This document shows positions 1 through 5,895 of a stretch of 7,753 nt of DNA, in pieces. The stretch spans positions 1 to 7,753 of the forward strand of contig JAUVWD010000029.1 in NCBI GenBank assembly GCA_030604285.1, read 5' to 3'. This DNA is from Chloroflexota bacterium. GTDB taxonomy: Bacteria > Chloroflexota > Dehalococcoidia > GIF9 > AB-539-J10. The position numbers were made by a program, and so were the translations under genes. Positions within the stretch are counted from its first letter, which is position 1; every line of letters begins with the position of its first letter. The notes under the pieces were generated by a model. The model was not told the origin of the DNA, ran no database searches, and saw only the letters and a program-made list of their open reading frames with translations.

Positions 1-249
1 GAGCACAATGCTCATATTCAAGGCTTCAGGAGCAACGATTCCCTTACCGATGGTCATAGCTACGGCAGTACCTGTGGCTGCCCCGATGAAATTAAAAAAG
101 GCTGCCATAAGTATGGCAGCCCGAGGGGAAAGGGTGCGCGTACCAATTACTGTAGCAATAGCATTAGCGGCATCATTAAAGCCATTCGCAATGCCGAAGC
201 CGATGGCCGCTGCAATCACAAGAATTAGCACAGCGGGGGATTCAGGCAT
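1..249 (-). CDS. PiT-family inorganic phosphate transporter, N-terminal part (cut by window edge)
   Basis: This gene encodes the first 83 residues of a low-affinity inorganic phosphate permease of the PiT family, a cytoplasmic-membrane symporter that takes up phosphate with a cation. The sequence shows a hydrophobic first helix (about residues 6-22) running into the family signature GFNDAANAIATVIGTR at 23-38, followed by a second hydrophobic segment (about 45-66, with FFNFIGAATGTAVA). The signature is diagnostic; it belongs to the repeated PiT motif that forms the transport path. The ATG at 249 overlaps the stop of the upstream DUF47 gene by 8 bases (ATGCCTGA), so translational coupling is likely. 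No good Shine-Dalgarno lies close to this ATG, which fits coupling. PiT genes commonly sit beside a DUF47 gene. The rest of the protein lies beyond position 1, so completeness cannot be judged. Confidence 0.95.
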   Translation of the reverse strand, partial: MPESPAVLILVIAAAIGFGIANGFNDAANAIATVIGTRTLSPRAAILMAAFFNFIGAATGTAVAMTIGKGIVAPEALNMSIVL

Positions 250-874
250 GCTTCAATACTATACCTTCAAGGACATTGGCTACATCCTCACCACGGTCGG
301 TGGCGTCCTCCATGTGTTGGTAGATTTCGCGCCATTTGATTACCTCACATGCGTCAGTATGGCAAGCCTCGAACAGCTCAGCTAAGGCAGCATGATGCAC
401 GTCATCAGCCTCGTTTTCCAGGCTATTGATCTCCACACATTGCTCCAGAATCCGCTTGAACTGGTCACGGCGGCGCAAAGAAGGCATTACCTCGTTCAAC
501 TTATAGGCTACCTTAGCTACGATTGAGGCCAGCTCTCGAGCCCTTTCCGTGGGTTGGGCAATGTTGTAGAGGAAGGCTGTTCTGCCAGCAGCCTCGATGA
601 AATCCATTACATCATCCAGTGTATTAGCGAGGAGAGCGATATCCTCTCTATCGATGGGAGTCACAAAGGTGCGGTGCAACCTCTGTATTATCTCGTGGGT
701 TATAGCATCACCCCGGTGCTCCAAATCCTTGAGCTGCTTTGCTTTCGCTTCAACATCTTCGTAGTTGTCAAACAGGTCGACCAGCTTTTCCGCAGAAACG
801 ACCAGATTCTTGGTGTCCTGTTCAAACAAGTCATAAAACTTCGTGTCTCTGGGGGTCATTAGGAACTTAGCCAA
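242..874 (-). CDS. DUF47 / PhoU-like phosphate transport accessory protein
   Basis: This gene encodes a 210-residue soluble, helical protein of the DUF47 family (PhoU-like, also called Pit accessory protein), thought to modulate the PiT permease encoded next to it. Family landmarks in order are: an N-terminal segment MTPRDTKFYDLFEQ (6-19), HRGDAITHEI (53-62), TFVTPIDREDI (69-79), SLENEADDVHHAAL (151-164) and the strongly conserved C-terminal end ATDRGEDVANVLEGIVLKHA (191-210). The acidic ENEAD and DREDI motifs match the metal-binding type motifs of PhoU proteins. Length is normal for the family. The chosen start is TTG at 874, because AGGAGGT lies five bases upstream; the ATG five codons further in has no comparable site. 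The gene is first in a two-gene unit with the overlapping PiT gene. The direct role in regulating uptake is known for the family only in outline. Confidence 0.94.
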   Translation of the reverse strand: MAKFLMTPRDTKFYDLFEQDTKNLVVSAEKLVDLFDNYEDVEAKAKQLKDLEHRGDAITHEIIQRLHRTFVTPIDREDIALLANTLDDVMDFIEAAGRTAFLYNIAQPTERARELASIVAKVAYKLNEVMPSLRRRDQFKRILEQCVEINSLENEADDVHHAALAELFEACHTDACEVIKWREIYQHMEDATDRGEDVANVLEGIVLKHA

Positions 875-879
875 ATTGT

Positions 880-888
880 ACCTCCTCT
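880..888 (-). promoter_or_regulatory. Ribosome binding site deciding the TTG start of the DUF47 gene
   Basis: On the minus strand this stretch reads GAGGAGGTA, an almost ideal anti-Shine-Dalgarno match five to six bases before TTG at 874. It is the reason for preferring TTG over the in-frame ATG at 859. Confidence 0.75.
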
Positions 889-937
889 ACCTTGCCAGAA
901 GAAGGGAGTCGCGGTATCGGCCTCCACTCAGATTGCG

Positions 938-973
938 GAGCTTGTTCCGAGCTTGAGCGAGGAATTCCCGCTC
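938..973. repeat. Tandem GAGCTTG repeat joined to a near-palindrome around an EcoRI-type core
   Basis: GAGCTTG occurs at 938-944 and again at 949-955, separated by TTCC. The second copy runs into GAGCGAGGAATTCCCGCTC (955-973), whose arms GAGCG/CGCTC and GGAA/TTCC pair with one bulged A. It looks like a compact structured repeat in non-coding DNA. No function can be assigned, and it has no T-tract that would make it a terminator. Confidence 0.45.
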
Positions 974-1220
974 CGAGTTTGCTTCGGCTACGTCTGGCAA
1001 CCGCTTGCCCTTCTCGCACTGATGAGACTGGACAGAATCTCCCTTCTATTTCAACCTCTAAGCTTCTTGTGGTAGGAGAGGTGACTGCCAGCAGAGCAAT
1101 GCTATTTGGGGTGAACGAAGTAGTTTTGTGCAGAGGAAAAACCAAACCCAGCCCGTCTCGTACGTTGGACAACTCAAAGTCCCCGCGGGAGAACTCTACG
1201 CATCACGCATTACTGGCATA

Positions 1221-1229
1221 ATTGTAGCA
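1221..1229 (-). promoter_or_regulatory. Possible extended -10 promoter for the DUF47-PiT unit
   Basis: The minus strand reads TGCTACAAT here, that is a TGn extension followed by TACAAT (five of six matches to TATAAT). No good -35 hexamer lies upstream at the usual distance, which extended -10 promoters tolerate. If used, transcription would start near 1214 and give a leader of roughly 340 bases before the DUF47 TTG. This is a pattern match only. Confidence 0.25.
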
Positions 1230-1269
1230 CATCACTATATTAGTCTGCTACGCACTGTAGGGGATGCCA

Positions 1270-1288
1270 CAGTTTGACCTCCAAACTG
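1270..1288. repeat. Perfect 7-base inverted repeat
   Basis: CAGTTTG (1270-1276) and CAAACTG (1282-1288) are exact reverse complements around a five-base loop ACCTC. Neither side carries a run of T, so it is not a factor-independent terminator. It could be an operator-like dyad or part of a structured RNA. Confidence 0.45.
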
Positions 1289-1350
1289 AATTAACTTGTA
1301 TCAATTACTCCGGCTCGTATATGGTGAATCGTGCAGAAGGTCTGGTCCCC

Positions 1351-1427
1351 GCGCAAGGTTGTAAGAAAGATGCGCAAGTCCACAGCTACAGGTCAAGGCC
1401 TGGGCCTCAATCTATAAGGCTACAACC
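1351..1427. repeat. Long-range inverted repeat with nested short stems
   Basis: GGTTGTA (1357-1363) is the exact reverse complement of TACAACC (1421-1427). Inside and beside it are GCGCA/TGCGC (1351-1355 with 1371-1375), a repeated GCGCAAG (1351-1357 and 1373-1379, first copy overlapping the outer arm) and an AGGCC/GGCCT dyad (1396-1407). Together this could fold into a small structured RNA on either strand. The stems are short and some are mutually exclusive, so chance is a real alternative. Confidence 0.3.
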
Positions 1428-1445
1428 CCACAGCTAGAATTCGCA

Positions 1446-2030
1446 TCACGTTGTGACGACGAGCTTAACCAGCATCATAGCTCCGCCTGACACCAAAGGG
1501 ATAGTTAAGTTATCGTTGACCCGCAAGGAGAGAAACTCAATCAAGGTGGCGCACAAAGCTCCTATCACAACTAACGATAAAGGAACATGGTGTACGGCAG
1601 ATAAGGTAGCACCTGCCACAAGACAGGAAAGAAGGCAAGCACCGCTCCCCGCCAAGCTCCTGCCCATCATCTTCGGTTTTCCCCACCTTTCACCAACCAT
1701 ACCAGCTATGGGATCACCCACAGCAACAAAAGTCAACGCCGCAACAGCGATGGACTTGTCACAAAGGATAAAAACGATGACCGCCGCCATAGAAAAGTAA
1801 GCAGTTCCGGTAAGCGTTGAAGCCTCTTTCTCCCGAAGGAGCGGGTGAAACCAAGTCAAAAACTGGCGATTCACTGGCGGGAATCTCAGCCTGGTAAGCT
1901 CAAGAATAAGAAAGGCTACAGTGGCGGAAATGAGTGCAGGCAAAAATATCTTTTCCGGCACCAAGAAACCAGCTATAGCAAGAGACAGACCGCCAAAGAT
2001 GTGCCACAGCCGCCTCGGCAATTCCCTCAT
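1446..2030 (-). CDS. SEC59/DGK1-family CTP-dependent lipid kinase-like membrane protein (dolichol/diacylglycerol kinase type)
   Basis: The 194-residue product is an integral membrane protein resembling the CTP-transferase superfamily that includes yeast Sec59 (dolichol kinase), Dgk1 (CTP-dependent diacylglycerol kinase) and plant VTE5/FOLK (phytol and farnesol kinases). Visible landmarks are RRLWHIFGG at 6-14, hydrophobic segments around 11-23, 29-44, 75-90, 94-104, 129-145, 150-168 and 178-191, the motif VAVGDPIAGMVGERWGK at 103-119 (the GD-x-A-x-x-x-G-x-x-x-GK block of this family), SLAGS at 125-129, and NDNLTIPLVSG near the end (172-182). The likely reaction is phosphorylation of a lipid alcohol; dolichol, polyprenol, phytol or diacylglycerol cannot be told apart here. 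A phosphatidate cytidylyltransferase (CdsA-like) is the main alternative, but the protein is short for that. The ATG at 2030 follows directly after an in-frame TAG, so no longer start is possible. Its Shine-Dalgarno is weak. Confidence 0.78.
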   Translation of the reverse strand: MRELPRRLWHIFGGLSLAIAGFLVPEKIFLPALISATVAFLILELTRLRFPPVNRQFLTWFHPLLREKEASTLTGTAYFSMAAVIVFILCDKSIAVAALTFVAVGDPIAGMVGERWGKPKMMGRSLAGSGACLLSCLVAGATLSAVHHVPLSLVVIGALCATLIEFLSLRVNDNLTIPLVSGGAMMLVKLVVTT

Positions 2031-2074
2031 TTTCTAACCAGAATTCAACAGTTCCTTGAGCAAGACTTGACGTT

Positions 2075-2103
2075 AAGGTACTCACTTAAGAATAAATTGT
2101 CAA
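2075..2103 (-). promoter_or_regulatory. Candidate sigma70-type promoter for the lipid kinase gene
   Basis: On the minus strand a perfect TTGACA (2103-2098) is followed after 17 bases by TACCTT (2080-2075), a poor -10 with three of six matches. A start near 2068 would give a leader of about 38 bases to the ATG at 2030. The exact -35 and the position support it; the weak -10 limits confidence. Confidence 0.4.
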
Positions 2104-2136
2104 AGATTGGTAAACAGCCGATAGCCCCCAGCGGTA

Positions 2137-2760
2137 ATGCTAGTTGTTATTTCGCTCCTTGATTTCAGTTACACTAGAACACAGACGAGTAGAGAGGCCA
2201 CATCCACCACCGTTCTGCCGCTGGCAGAACCACTTACTATCAGATTTATGGAGCTAAATCCTGAGCTGCGCGTCGAACCCAAAGGCATGGTCCAACGACT
2301 GGAGTCCAGCAATGCGGCACAGGTAGTCCAGATGGCTGTGCCTAAAGCACAGCGATAGGGTAGCCTCGCTCTGCCTGCCGCCAAATGGCAAACGGTAAGC
2401 CACCTTGCCCTACCATCAGAACCCGTTGGCATCACCACCGGCATAGTCTTGTGCCTGGGATGAGCTATCGGGGAGACCGCTTGTCTTTGTGCCACCTGAT
2501 CAGCGGCCAGGTGCTACTCGATGACAGTGATATTTATGCTGTGGGAGTGGGCCTGAGCATAATGCGCCAGAGGGTACGCATGGAATTCCGCACCTAATCC
2601 TTTGCCTAAGTCAATATTCGACAATGTCGCTTTCGGCCCGAGGTCATAGGCACAAACCGCAAACTAGAACTGGAGGAAAACGTGCAGCAAAGGTTCAGGG
2701 CATCTGCTTCGTGGTACAACGTCATAGTCATCAATAAGCCTTACTCAGCCCTTGACCCTT
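2137..2760 (+). pseudogene. Possible decayed, frame-shifted coding remnant of unknown family
   Basis: Two plus-strand reading frames look more protein-like than random. The first (2137-2358, then on past a TAG to about 2460) contains LPLAEPLTIRFMELNPELRV and, after the stop, LPAAKWQTVSHLALPSEPVG. The second, in another frame (about 2455-2597), gives GDRLSLCHLISGQVLLDDSD and then IYAVGVGLSIMRQRVRMEFR, and after two stops continues to 2760 with KLELEENVQQRFRASASWYN. Joined with a frameshift near 2455 they would make one product of roughly 200 residues with at least three internal stops. I do not recognise the family. There is no clear start with a ribosome binding site. Chance open frames are the alternative, and the call rests only on amino-acid composition and the order of the fragments. 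Confidence 0.25.
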
Positions 2761-2822
2761 AGCCAGTGTCAAGATTCAGGAGTTAAATGTTTCTGAGTAT
2801 TAGGCGTCCCCAGTTGCCCTTC

Positions 2823-2851
2823 CGCGCCTTGGCGTTTTGCGGCAAGAGGCG
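2823..2851. repeat. Imperfect inverted repeat just after the radical SAM gene
   Basis: GCGCC (2823-2827) pairs with GGCGC (2847-2851), and TTG with CAA inside, with a bulged GA and one mismatch, around a TTTTG-containing loop. It lies 15 bases beyond the TAG of the minus-strand radical SAM gene and could act in 3'-end formation or stability. No T-tract follows on the minus strand, so it is not a standard intrinsic terminator. Confidence 0.35.
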
Positions 2852-2865
2852 CTACAGCTGCTTAG

Positions 2866-4416
2866 CTACTTGAACCTCCTCACCTCGAAGCGGTAAAGAT
2901 CAACCGGTTCATTAGGCCCTACTCCTGCCTTGAGTCGGCAAATGGCAATTTGTTCCTCAACGCTATCCACACCTTCTAGGTCGGGCAAGAGAAGTCCTCT
3001 TCTGAATCCACTCTCCACAATCACTCCATACTTCTTAGCGTCGAGTTCGCTCACATCCTTGACGGGCTCAGGCGCGGTAAGAATATCCACCTTATATTCT
3101 AGGGCATCAAGTTCAGCCTCAGTCACCGGCGGGAAACGGGGATCCCTGGTGGATGAGCTAATAGCATTGGCTATGATTTCCTCAGCTACATTGGCTTGAG
3201 CAGGCTCAAAGGTGCCTATGCAACCTCTTAGCTCACCGTGCTTATGGATGGAAACGAAAACGCCGGCTCGTTCGCTCATCTCAGGCGTGAGCTCTCCTGG
3301 CTGAGGCTTTTTGCCCTCACGCACGTAGTCTTCCACCGTTTCTTTTGCCAGCTTAGCTATAGGATGAAGTTCTTCCTCCACAGACACACCCGAAATTGCT
3401 TTCAACGTAGTCCTGAAATTAAGCTCAGCACCACAGAACTTGCACTTGGAGCCATCAAGCCCTACCACCTTGGTATCATAACCAATTCTGCGGACATCCA
3501 GCTTGCCGCAGGAATAGCAAACGGTGTTTTCATCCTCATGTCCCGGAACATTGCCAAGGTAGACAAACTTCAGCCCTACTTGCTTTCCTATTCTGCAGGC
3601 CCTTTCCAAAGTGGATACCGGAGTAGGTGGCAGATGAGTCAAATTATACATGGGGTGAAATCGAGTTACATGCCACGGAGTCAGTTCCCCCAGACTATCC
3701 CGAATCCAGGTAGCAATGCCCTTAAGCTGCTCCTCGTCGTCATTCATCGTAGGGATGATGTTGGTTACCACCTCAACGTGCATATCCCATTTCTCCTTGG
3801 CCCGCTTCGCCACATCCAGAATACCCCGCCAGTGAGATACTTTGGCTAGCTGACGATAGAAACTATCGGTGAATCCCTTCACATCAACTCTCCAGGCATC
3901 GAGGTAGGGACCTATGGTATCCAGCGCCTCTGGGGTGGCATAGCCGTTGGTAACATAAACGGTATATAGACCATTCTGCTTAGCCAGCTTGGCTGAATCT
4001 AAGGTATATTCAAACCAAATTGTAGGCTCATTATACGTCCAGGCGATGCCTGCACAACCGTATCTCCCGGTTAGCTCCATAGCCTGCTCAGGAGACAAAT
4101 ACTGCGAAGTAGTTGGAACATCGGTGCAAGAGATCTCCCAGTTCTGACAGTCCTTGCAGTGAAAGTTACAACCCCATGTGCCCAGAGACAATACGCGGGT
4201 GGCAGGGAAGAAATGAAATAACGGCTTCTTCTCAATGGGATCGGCTGCCACTGAGGATACCTCACCATAATTCGTAGTGTATAACTTGCCATTACGATTA
4301 ATGCGCACCCGGCAGACGCCCATTTTGCCTGGATTAATGAGGCATCGCCACTGGCAAACATGGCACCTTGCCCTATCACCAGAAAGTCTCTCACAAAGGA
4401 TTGCTTCCTTTTCCAT
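2866..4416 (-). CDS. AmmeMemoRadiSam system: radical SAM enzyme fused to an AMMECR1 domain
   Basis: The 516-residue product joins two components of the AmmeMemoRadiSam system. The N-terminal part (about 1-340) is a radical SAM enzyme: four cysteines C18, C21, C25 and C35 form a likely metal site (CHVCQWRC...GVC), C83, C87 and C90 are the CxxxCxxC that binds the 4Fe-4S cluster and S-adenosylmethionine, and C300/C303 with C325/C328 look like a zinc ribbon. The C-terminal part (about 349-516) is an AMMECR1 domain with its hallmark LRGCIGTF at 396-403 and RDPRFPPVT after it. The system's third part, a MEMO1-like protein, is not in this window. The substrate is unknown for the family. An in-frame TTG at 4500 would add 28 residues, but ATG at 4416 is preferred: relatives start close to the [11 protein letters not shown] segment, and a promoter-like element lies between the two starts. 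It is divergent from coaE. Confidence 0.94.
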   Translation of the reverse strand: MEKEAILCERLSGDRARCHVCQWRCLINPGKMGVCRVRINRNGKLYTTNYGEVSSVAADPIEKKPLFHFFPATRVLSLGTWGCNFHCKDCQNWEISCTDVPTTSQYLSPEQAMELTGRYGCAGIAWTYNEPTIWFEYTLDSAKLAKQNGLYTVYVTNGYATPEALDTIGPYLDAWRVDVKGFTDSFYRQLAKVSHWRGILDVAKRAKEKWDMHVEVVTNIIPTMNDDEEQLKGIATWIRDSLGELTPWHVTRFHPMYNLTHLPPTPVSTLERACRIGKQVGLKFVYLGNVPGHEDENTVCYSCGKLDVRRIGYDTKVVGLDGSKCKFCGAELNFRTTLKAISGVSVEEELHPIAKLAKETVEDYVREGKKPQPGELTPEMSERAGVFVSIHKHGELRGCIGTFEPAQANVAEEIIANAISSSTRDPRFPPVTEAELDALEYKVDILTAPEPVKDVSELDAKKYGVIVESGFRRGLLLPDLEGVDSVEEQIAICRLKAGVGPNEPVDLYRFEVRRFK

Positions 4417-4429
4417 AACGCCCCAAGTA

Positions 4430-4438
4430 ATTATACCA
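4430..4438 (-). promoter_or_regulatory. Extended -10 promoter element just before the radical SAM start
   Basis: The minus strand reads TGGTATAAT, a full consensus extended -10 (TGn plus TATAAT). Its end lies only 14 bases before the ATG at 4416, so a transcript starting about seven bases downstream would have a leader of roughly seven bases. No good -35 is visible. The element lies inside the coding sequence if the upstream TTG at 4500 were used, which supports the ATG start. Confidence 0.5.
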
Positions 4439-4463
4439 TCATGATTTGCCTGCCCATAATCAA

Positions 4464-4493
4464 TTTCCACAGGCACTATTTCTGGGGTAGAAT
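4464..4493 (+). promoter_or_regulatory. Candidate promoter for coaE
   Basis: TTTCCA (4464-4469, four of six matches to TTGACA) and TAGAAT (4488-4493, five of six matches to TATAAT) are separated by 18 bases. Transcription would begin near 4500, only about seven bases before the coaE ATG at 4507. The match is moderate, but the position mirrors the element serving the divergent radical SAM gene. Confidence 0.4.
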
Positions 4494-4506
4494 ATGGCAA
4501 ACAAGA

Positions 4507-5118
4507 ATGGTTGTTATTGGAGTAACTGGTAGTATAGGTAGCGGCAAAAGCACGGTATGTCAGATTCTAGCCAAGCTCGGTGCCGCCATTATAGATGCCG
4601 ATAAGCTGGCACAGGAGACTTATGAGCCACACGGAGAGGCCTGGCAGGAACTAGTCAGTGCCTTTGGCAAGGACATACTCACCTTTGATGAGGAAATCGA
4701 TCGCCAGAAACTGGGACAGATAGTCTTTTCCAATCCCGCAGCCTTAACTCAACTCAACCACATAGTTCACCCTAAGGCATACAGCATGGCGAAGGAAAGA
4801 ATCGAAACCTATCGCCGACAGGGGCTTGAAGCCATCGCTTTGGAAGCCGCTCTGCTCATTGAAGCCAAATGGACAAGCCTGGTAGACCAGGTCTGGCTTG
4901 TGGTAGCGTCAGAGGCAGAAGTAATCCATAGGCTGAAGCAAGGCAAAGCAGATAATGAATCTAAAGTCCTCGCTCGCCTTAAATCACAAATGCCGGCAGA
5001 AGAGAAAATGAAATACGCCGATGAGGTGATTTACAACAACGGCGATTTGAACCAGCTCCAAGCTAAAGTGACTCAGGTCTGGAACAAGCTTCACACAGAC
5101 CCGAGAATCAGTGATTGA
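4507..5118 (+). CDS. coaE: Dephospho-CoA kinase
   Basis: CoaE phosphorylates the 3'-hydroxyl of the ribose of dephospho-CoA with ATP, the last step of coenzyme A synthesis, in the cytoplasm. The 203-residue protein has the usual length and order of motifs: the P-loop GSIGSGKST at 8-16 right at the N-terminus, [10 protein letters not shown] at 28-37 (adenylate-binding acidic motif), NHIVHPKA at 84-91, ALLIEA at 115-120 (the family's PLLFE position), the lid region around [20 protein letters not shown] (142-161) and [14 protein letters not shown] at 171-184. ATG at 4507 is chosen because the P-loop then begins at the expected distance; an open frame continues upstream to 4360, but that part overlaps the divergent radical SAM gene and adds no family sequence. 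No clear Shine-Dalgarno precedes the ATG, compatible with a near-leaderless message. It stands alone, without other CoA genes nearby. Confidence 0.96.
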   Translation: MVVIGVTGSIGSGKSTVCQILAKLGAAIIDADKLAQETYEPHGEAWQELVSAFGKDILTFDEEIDRQKLGQIVFSNPAALTQLNHIVHPKAYSMAKERIETYRRQGLEAIALEAALLIEAKWTSLVDQVWLVVASEAEVIHRLKQGKADNESKVLARLKSQMPAEEKMKYADEVIYNNGDLNQLQAKVTQVWNKLHTDPRISD

Positions 5119-5467
5119 AATGTGCTCTTAGCTGCGGAAACTGGTGTTTGTACCGGTGCTGAAATATGGAACAAATCACCCAAGAGGTCAAAATGGTAGG
5201 GAAACACAAACGGGGCTTTCTTCCCCCATTACCATGTGCCAATGCTGCAGCGGCTCCCCTTTGTGTACGCTGCTTCGCCTCACACAACGCCAGCACAGGC
5301 CTACTAGCTCACCCGCCTTGTTGCCTCTCATCCTACCCACTCCACTTGATTTGATACCGCTAATCCCTTCTGTTACTTCCTGTCCAATATCACGACCTCC
5401 TTCATCGGGTAACATTTGCACGGAACACTCAGATTGTGACGAGCGCGTGCAATATCAACAAGGTTGA

Positions 5468-5495
5468 TTGACAGGTTTGAAAACCGCGATATACT
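5468..5495 (+). promoter_or_regulatory. Strong sigma70-type promoter for the lipoyl-like/DUF362 operon
   Basis: A perfect -35 TTGACA (5468-5473) is followed after 16 bases by TATACT (5490-5495), five of six matches to the -10 consensus. Start of transcription is expected near 5502, giving a leader of about 97 bases. The spacer itself is a dyad (see the operator-like repeat), which suggests regulation at this site. Confidence 0.72.
5474..5485. repeat. Operator-like dyad in the promoter spacer
   Basis: GGTTTGAAAACC consists of the inverted arms GGTTT and AAACC around GA. It lies exactly between the -35 and -10 boxes, where a bound repressor would block RNA polymerase or a MerR-type activator would act. 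The arms are only five bases long, so chance is possible. Confidence 0.35.
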
Positions 5496-5532
5496 GTAGG
5501 CAAGGAGAAAAATCACGAAATTTCCCCCGGCG

Positions 5533-5550
5533 CCAAAAAATACTTTTTGG
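5533..5550 (+). other. Stem-loop in the operon leader
   Basis: CCAAAAA (5533-5539) and TTTTTGG (5544-5550) form a perfect 7-base stem with an ATAC loop, about 30 bases after the predicted transcription start. It is directly followed by GAGGTG, a Shine-Dalgarno-like sequence with no start codon at the right distance. It could influence message stability or translation. It is mostly A-T and therefore weak. Confidence 0.4.
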
Positions 5551-5598
5551 GAGGTGAAAGAGGCAAGAAAAGGGGAGACAACGTAGAAGGAGGTTCGA

Positions 5599-5883
5599 AT
5601 GGAGCAGAAGGGAGTAGCTACTAGAATTAAGAAGGGTAGAAGAGCGGTAGTTTGGGGGGAAGGCTCGAAGGCAAGTCCAGGGACAATGGTGCAGTGGCTC
5701 AAAGAGAGAGGCGGCTGGGTGGCAATAGGGGAGAAGATAGCCATAGTGCGGGTGAGTAGTGATGAATTCCCTCTAACAGCCCCCGTTCAAGGTGCGTTGG
5801 AAGATATCTTTGTCACCGAGGGTTCTCCTTTTCAGGCGGGCGAGCCTCTTGCCACCATAAGGCCCGTTAGGGGAGGAACTTAG
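5599..5883 (+). CDS. Small biotinyl/lipoyl-domain-like protein lacking the cofactor lysine
   Basis: The 94-residue protein resembles a single biotinyl/lipoyl domain. Residues 27-37 (PGTMVQWLKER) match the start of lipoyl domains (typically GTVVRWLK), VAIGEKIAIV (41-50) the first half of the barrel, and APVQGALEDIFVTEGSPFQA (61-80) followed by GEPLATIRP (81-89) the second half. Aligned without gaps to a biotinyl domain, the position of the modified lysine in the central turn falls on Ser54 in RVSSDEF (51-57), and in a lipoyl alignment the lysine of the usual TDK falls on Glu56. There is no lysine after K46. So the fold is probably kept but not the carrier function; relatives of this kind may act as scaffold or binding modules. 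A good ribosome binding site (AGGAGG, six bases before ATG) supports the start. It is first in an apparent operon with the DUF362 gene 27 bases downstream. Confidence 0.78.
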   Translation: MEQKGVATRIKKGRRAVVWGEGSKASPGTMVQWLKERGGWVAIGEKIAIVRVSSDEFPLTAPVQGALEDIFVTEGSPFQAGEPLATIRPVRGGT

Positions 5884-5895
5884 ACAATAATCAAT

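Larger units (their letters stand above)
875..1445. other. Gene-poor stretch between the DUF47 gene and the lipid kinase gene
   Basis: I see no convincing gene in these 571 bases. Open frames of about 100 codons exist on both strands between 867 and 1221, but their translations are low in recognisable motifs, rich in Ser, Arg and Pro, and the minus one runs into the DUF47 ribosome binding site. What the stretch does hold is a short direct repeat plus near-palindrome (938-973), a possible minus-strand extended -10 (1221-1229), a perfect 7-base inverted repeat (1270-1288) and a longer-range inverted repeat (1357-1427). On the minus strand it would form a long leader for the phosphate genes if they start transcription near 1214. 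Confidence 0.6.
2031..2865. other. Gene-poor stretch between the lipid kinase and the radical SAM gene
   Basis: No intact recognisable gene is present in these 835 bases. The left end (2031-2110) is probably the promoter and leader of the lipid kinase gene. The centre (about 2137-2760) has protein-like but interrupted reading on the plus strand, entered separately as a possible decayed gene. The right end (2823-2851) holds an imperfect inverted repeat just beyond the stop of the radical SAM gene. Antisense frames in 2169-2495 look like shadows of the plus-strand remnant and show no motif. Confidence 0.55.
5119..5598. other. Gap between coaE and the lipoyl-like/DUF362 operon
   Basis: The first 340 bases (5119-5460) show no convincing gene. 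Short open frames occur on both strands (for example 5166-5354 plus and 5188-5421 minus), but their translations carry no motif and lack a placed ribosome binding site. A short minus-strand Shine-Dalgarno-like AAGGAGGT (about 5396-5403) is followed only by a frame of a few codons. There is no clear terminator after coaE. From 5468 the stretch holds the promoter and structured leader of the downstream operon, entered separately. Confidence 0.6.

Noticed and set aside
867..1221. Open frames of about 100 codons on both strands in the gap upstream of the DUF47 gene
   Set aside because: The translations are low in motifs and rich in Ser, Arg and Pro; the two overlap each other and the minus one covers the DUF47 ribosome binding site. 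No start with a ribosome binding site supports either.
1296..1323. Plus-strand promoter with TCCGGCTCGTATA, similar to the -10 region of the E. coli lac promoter
   Set aside because: The -35 (TTGTAT) and -10 (TATATG) are weak, no gene follows on the plus strand, and the similarity to lac is short enough to be chance.
2169..2495. Minus-strand open frame opposite the possible decayed gene
   Set aside because: It has the Ser/Ala/Arg-rich composition of an antisense shadow, no recognisable motif and no placed ribosome binding site.
2674..2760. Short GTG-started frame of 26 codons with a GGAGG upstream
   Set aside because: It is too short to judge, continues the broken reading frame of the possible pseudogene, and shows no motif.
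4360..4506. N-terminal extension of coaE by 49 residues
   Set aside because: It overlaps the start of the divergent radical SAM gene, and CoaE proteins start just before the P-loop.
5217..5236. GGGG/CCCC hairpin (GGGGCTTTCTTCCCC) as a coaE terminator
   Set aside because: The stem has only four pairs and no T-tract follows.
5144..5467. Plus- and minus-strand open frames between coaE and the operon promoter
   Set aside because: Translations are Cys/Pro/Ser-rich without any family motif, and several frames overlap each other equally well, as expected of non-coding DNA.
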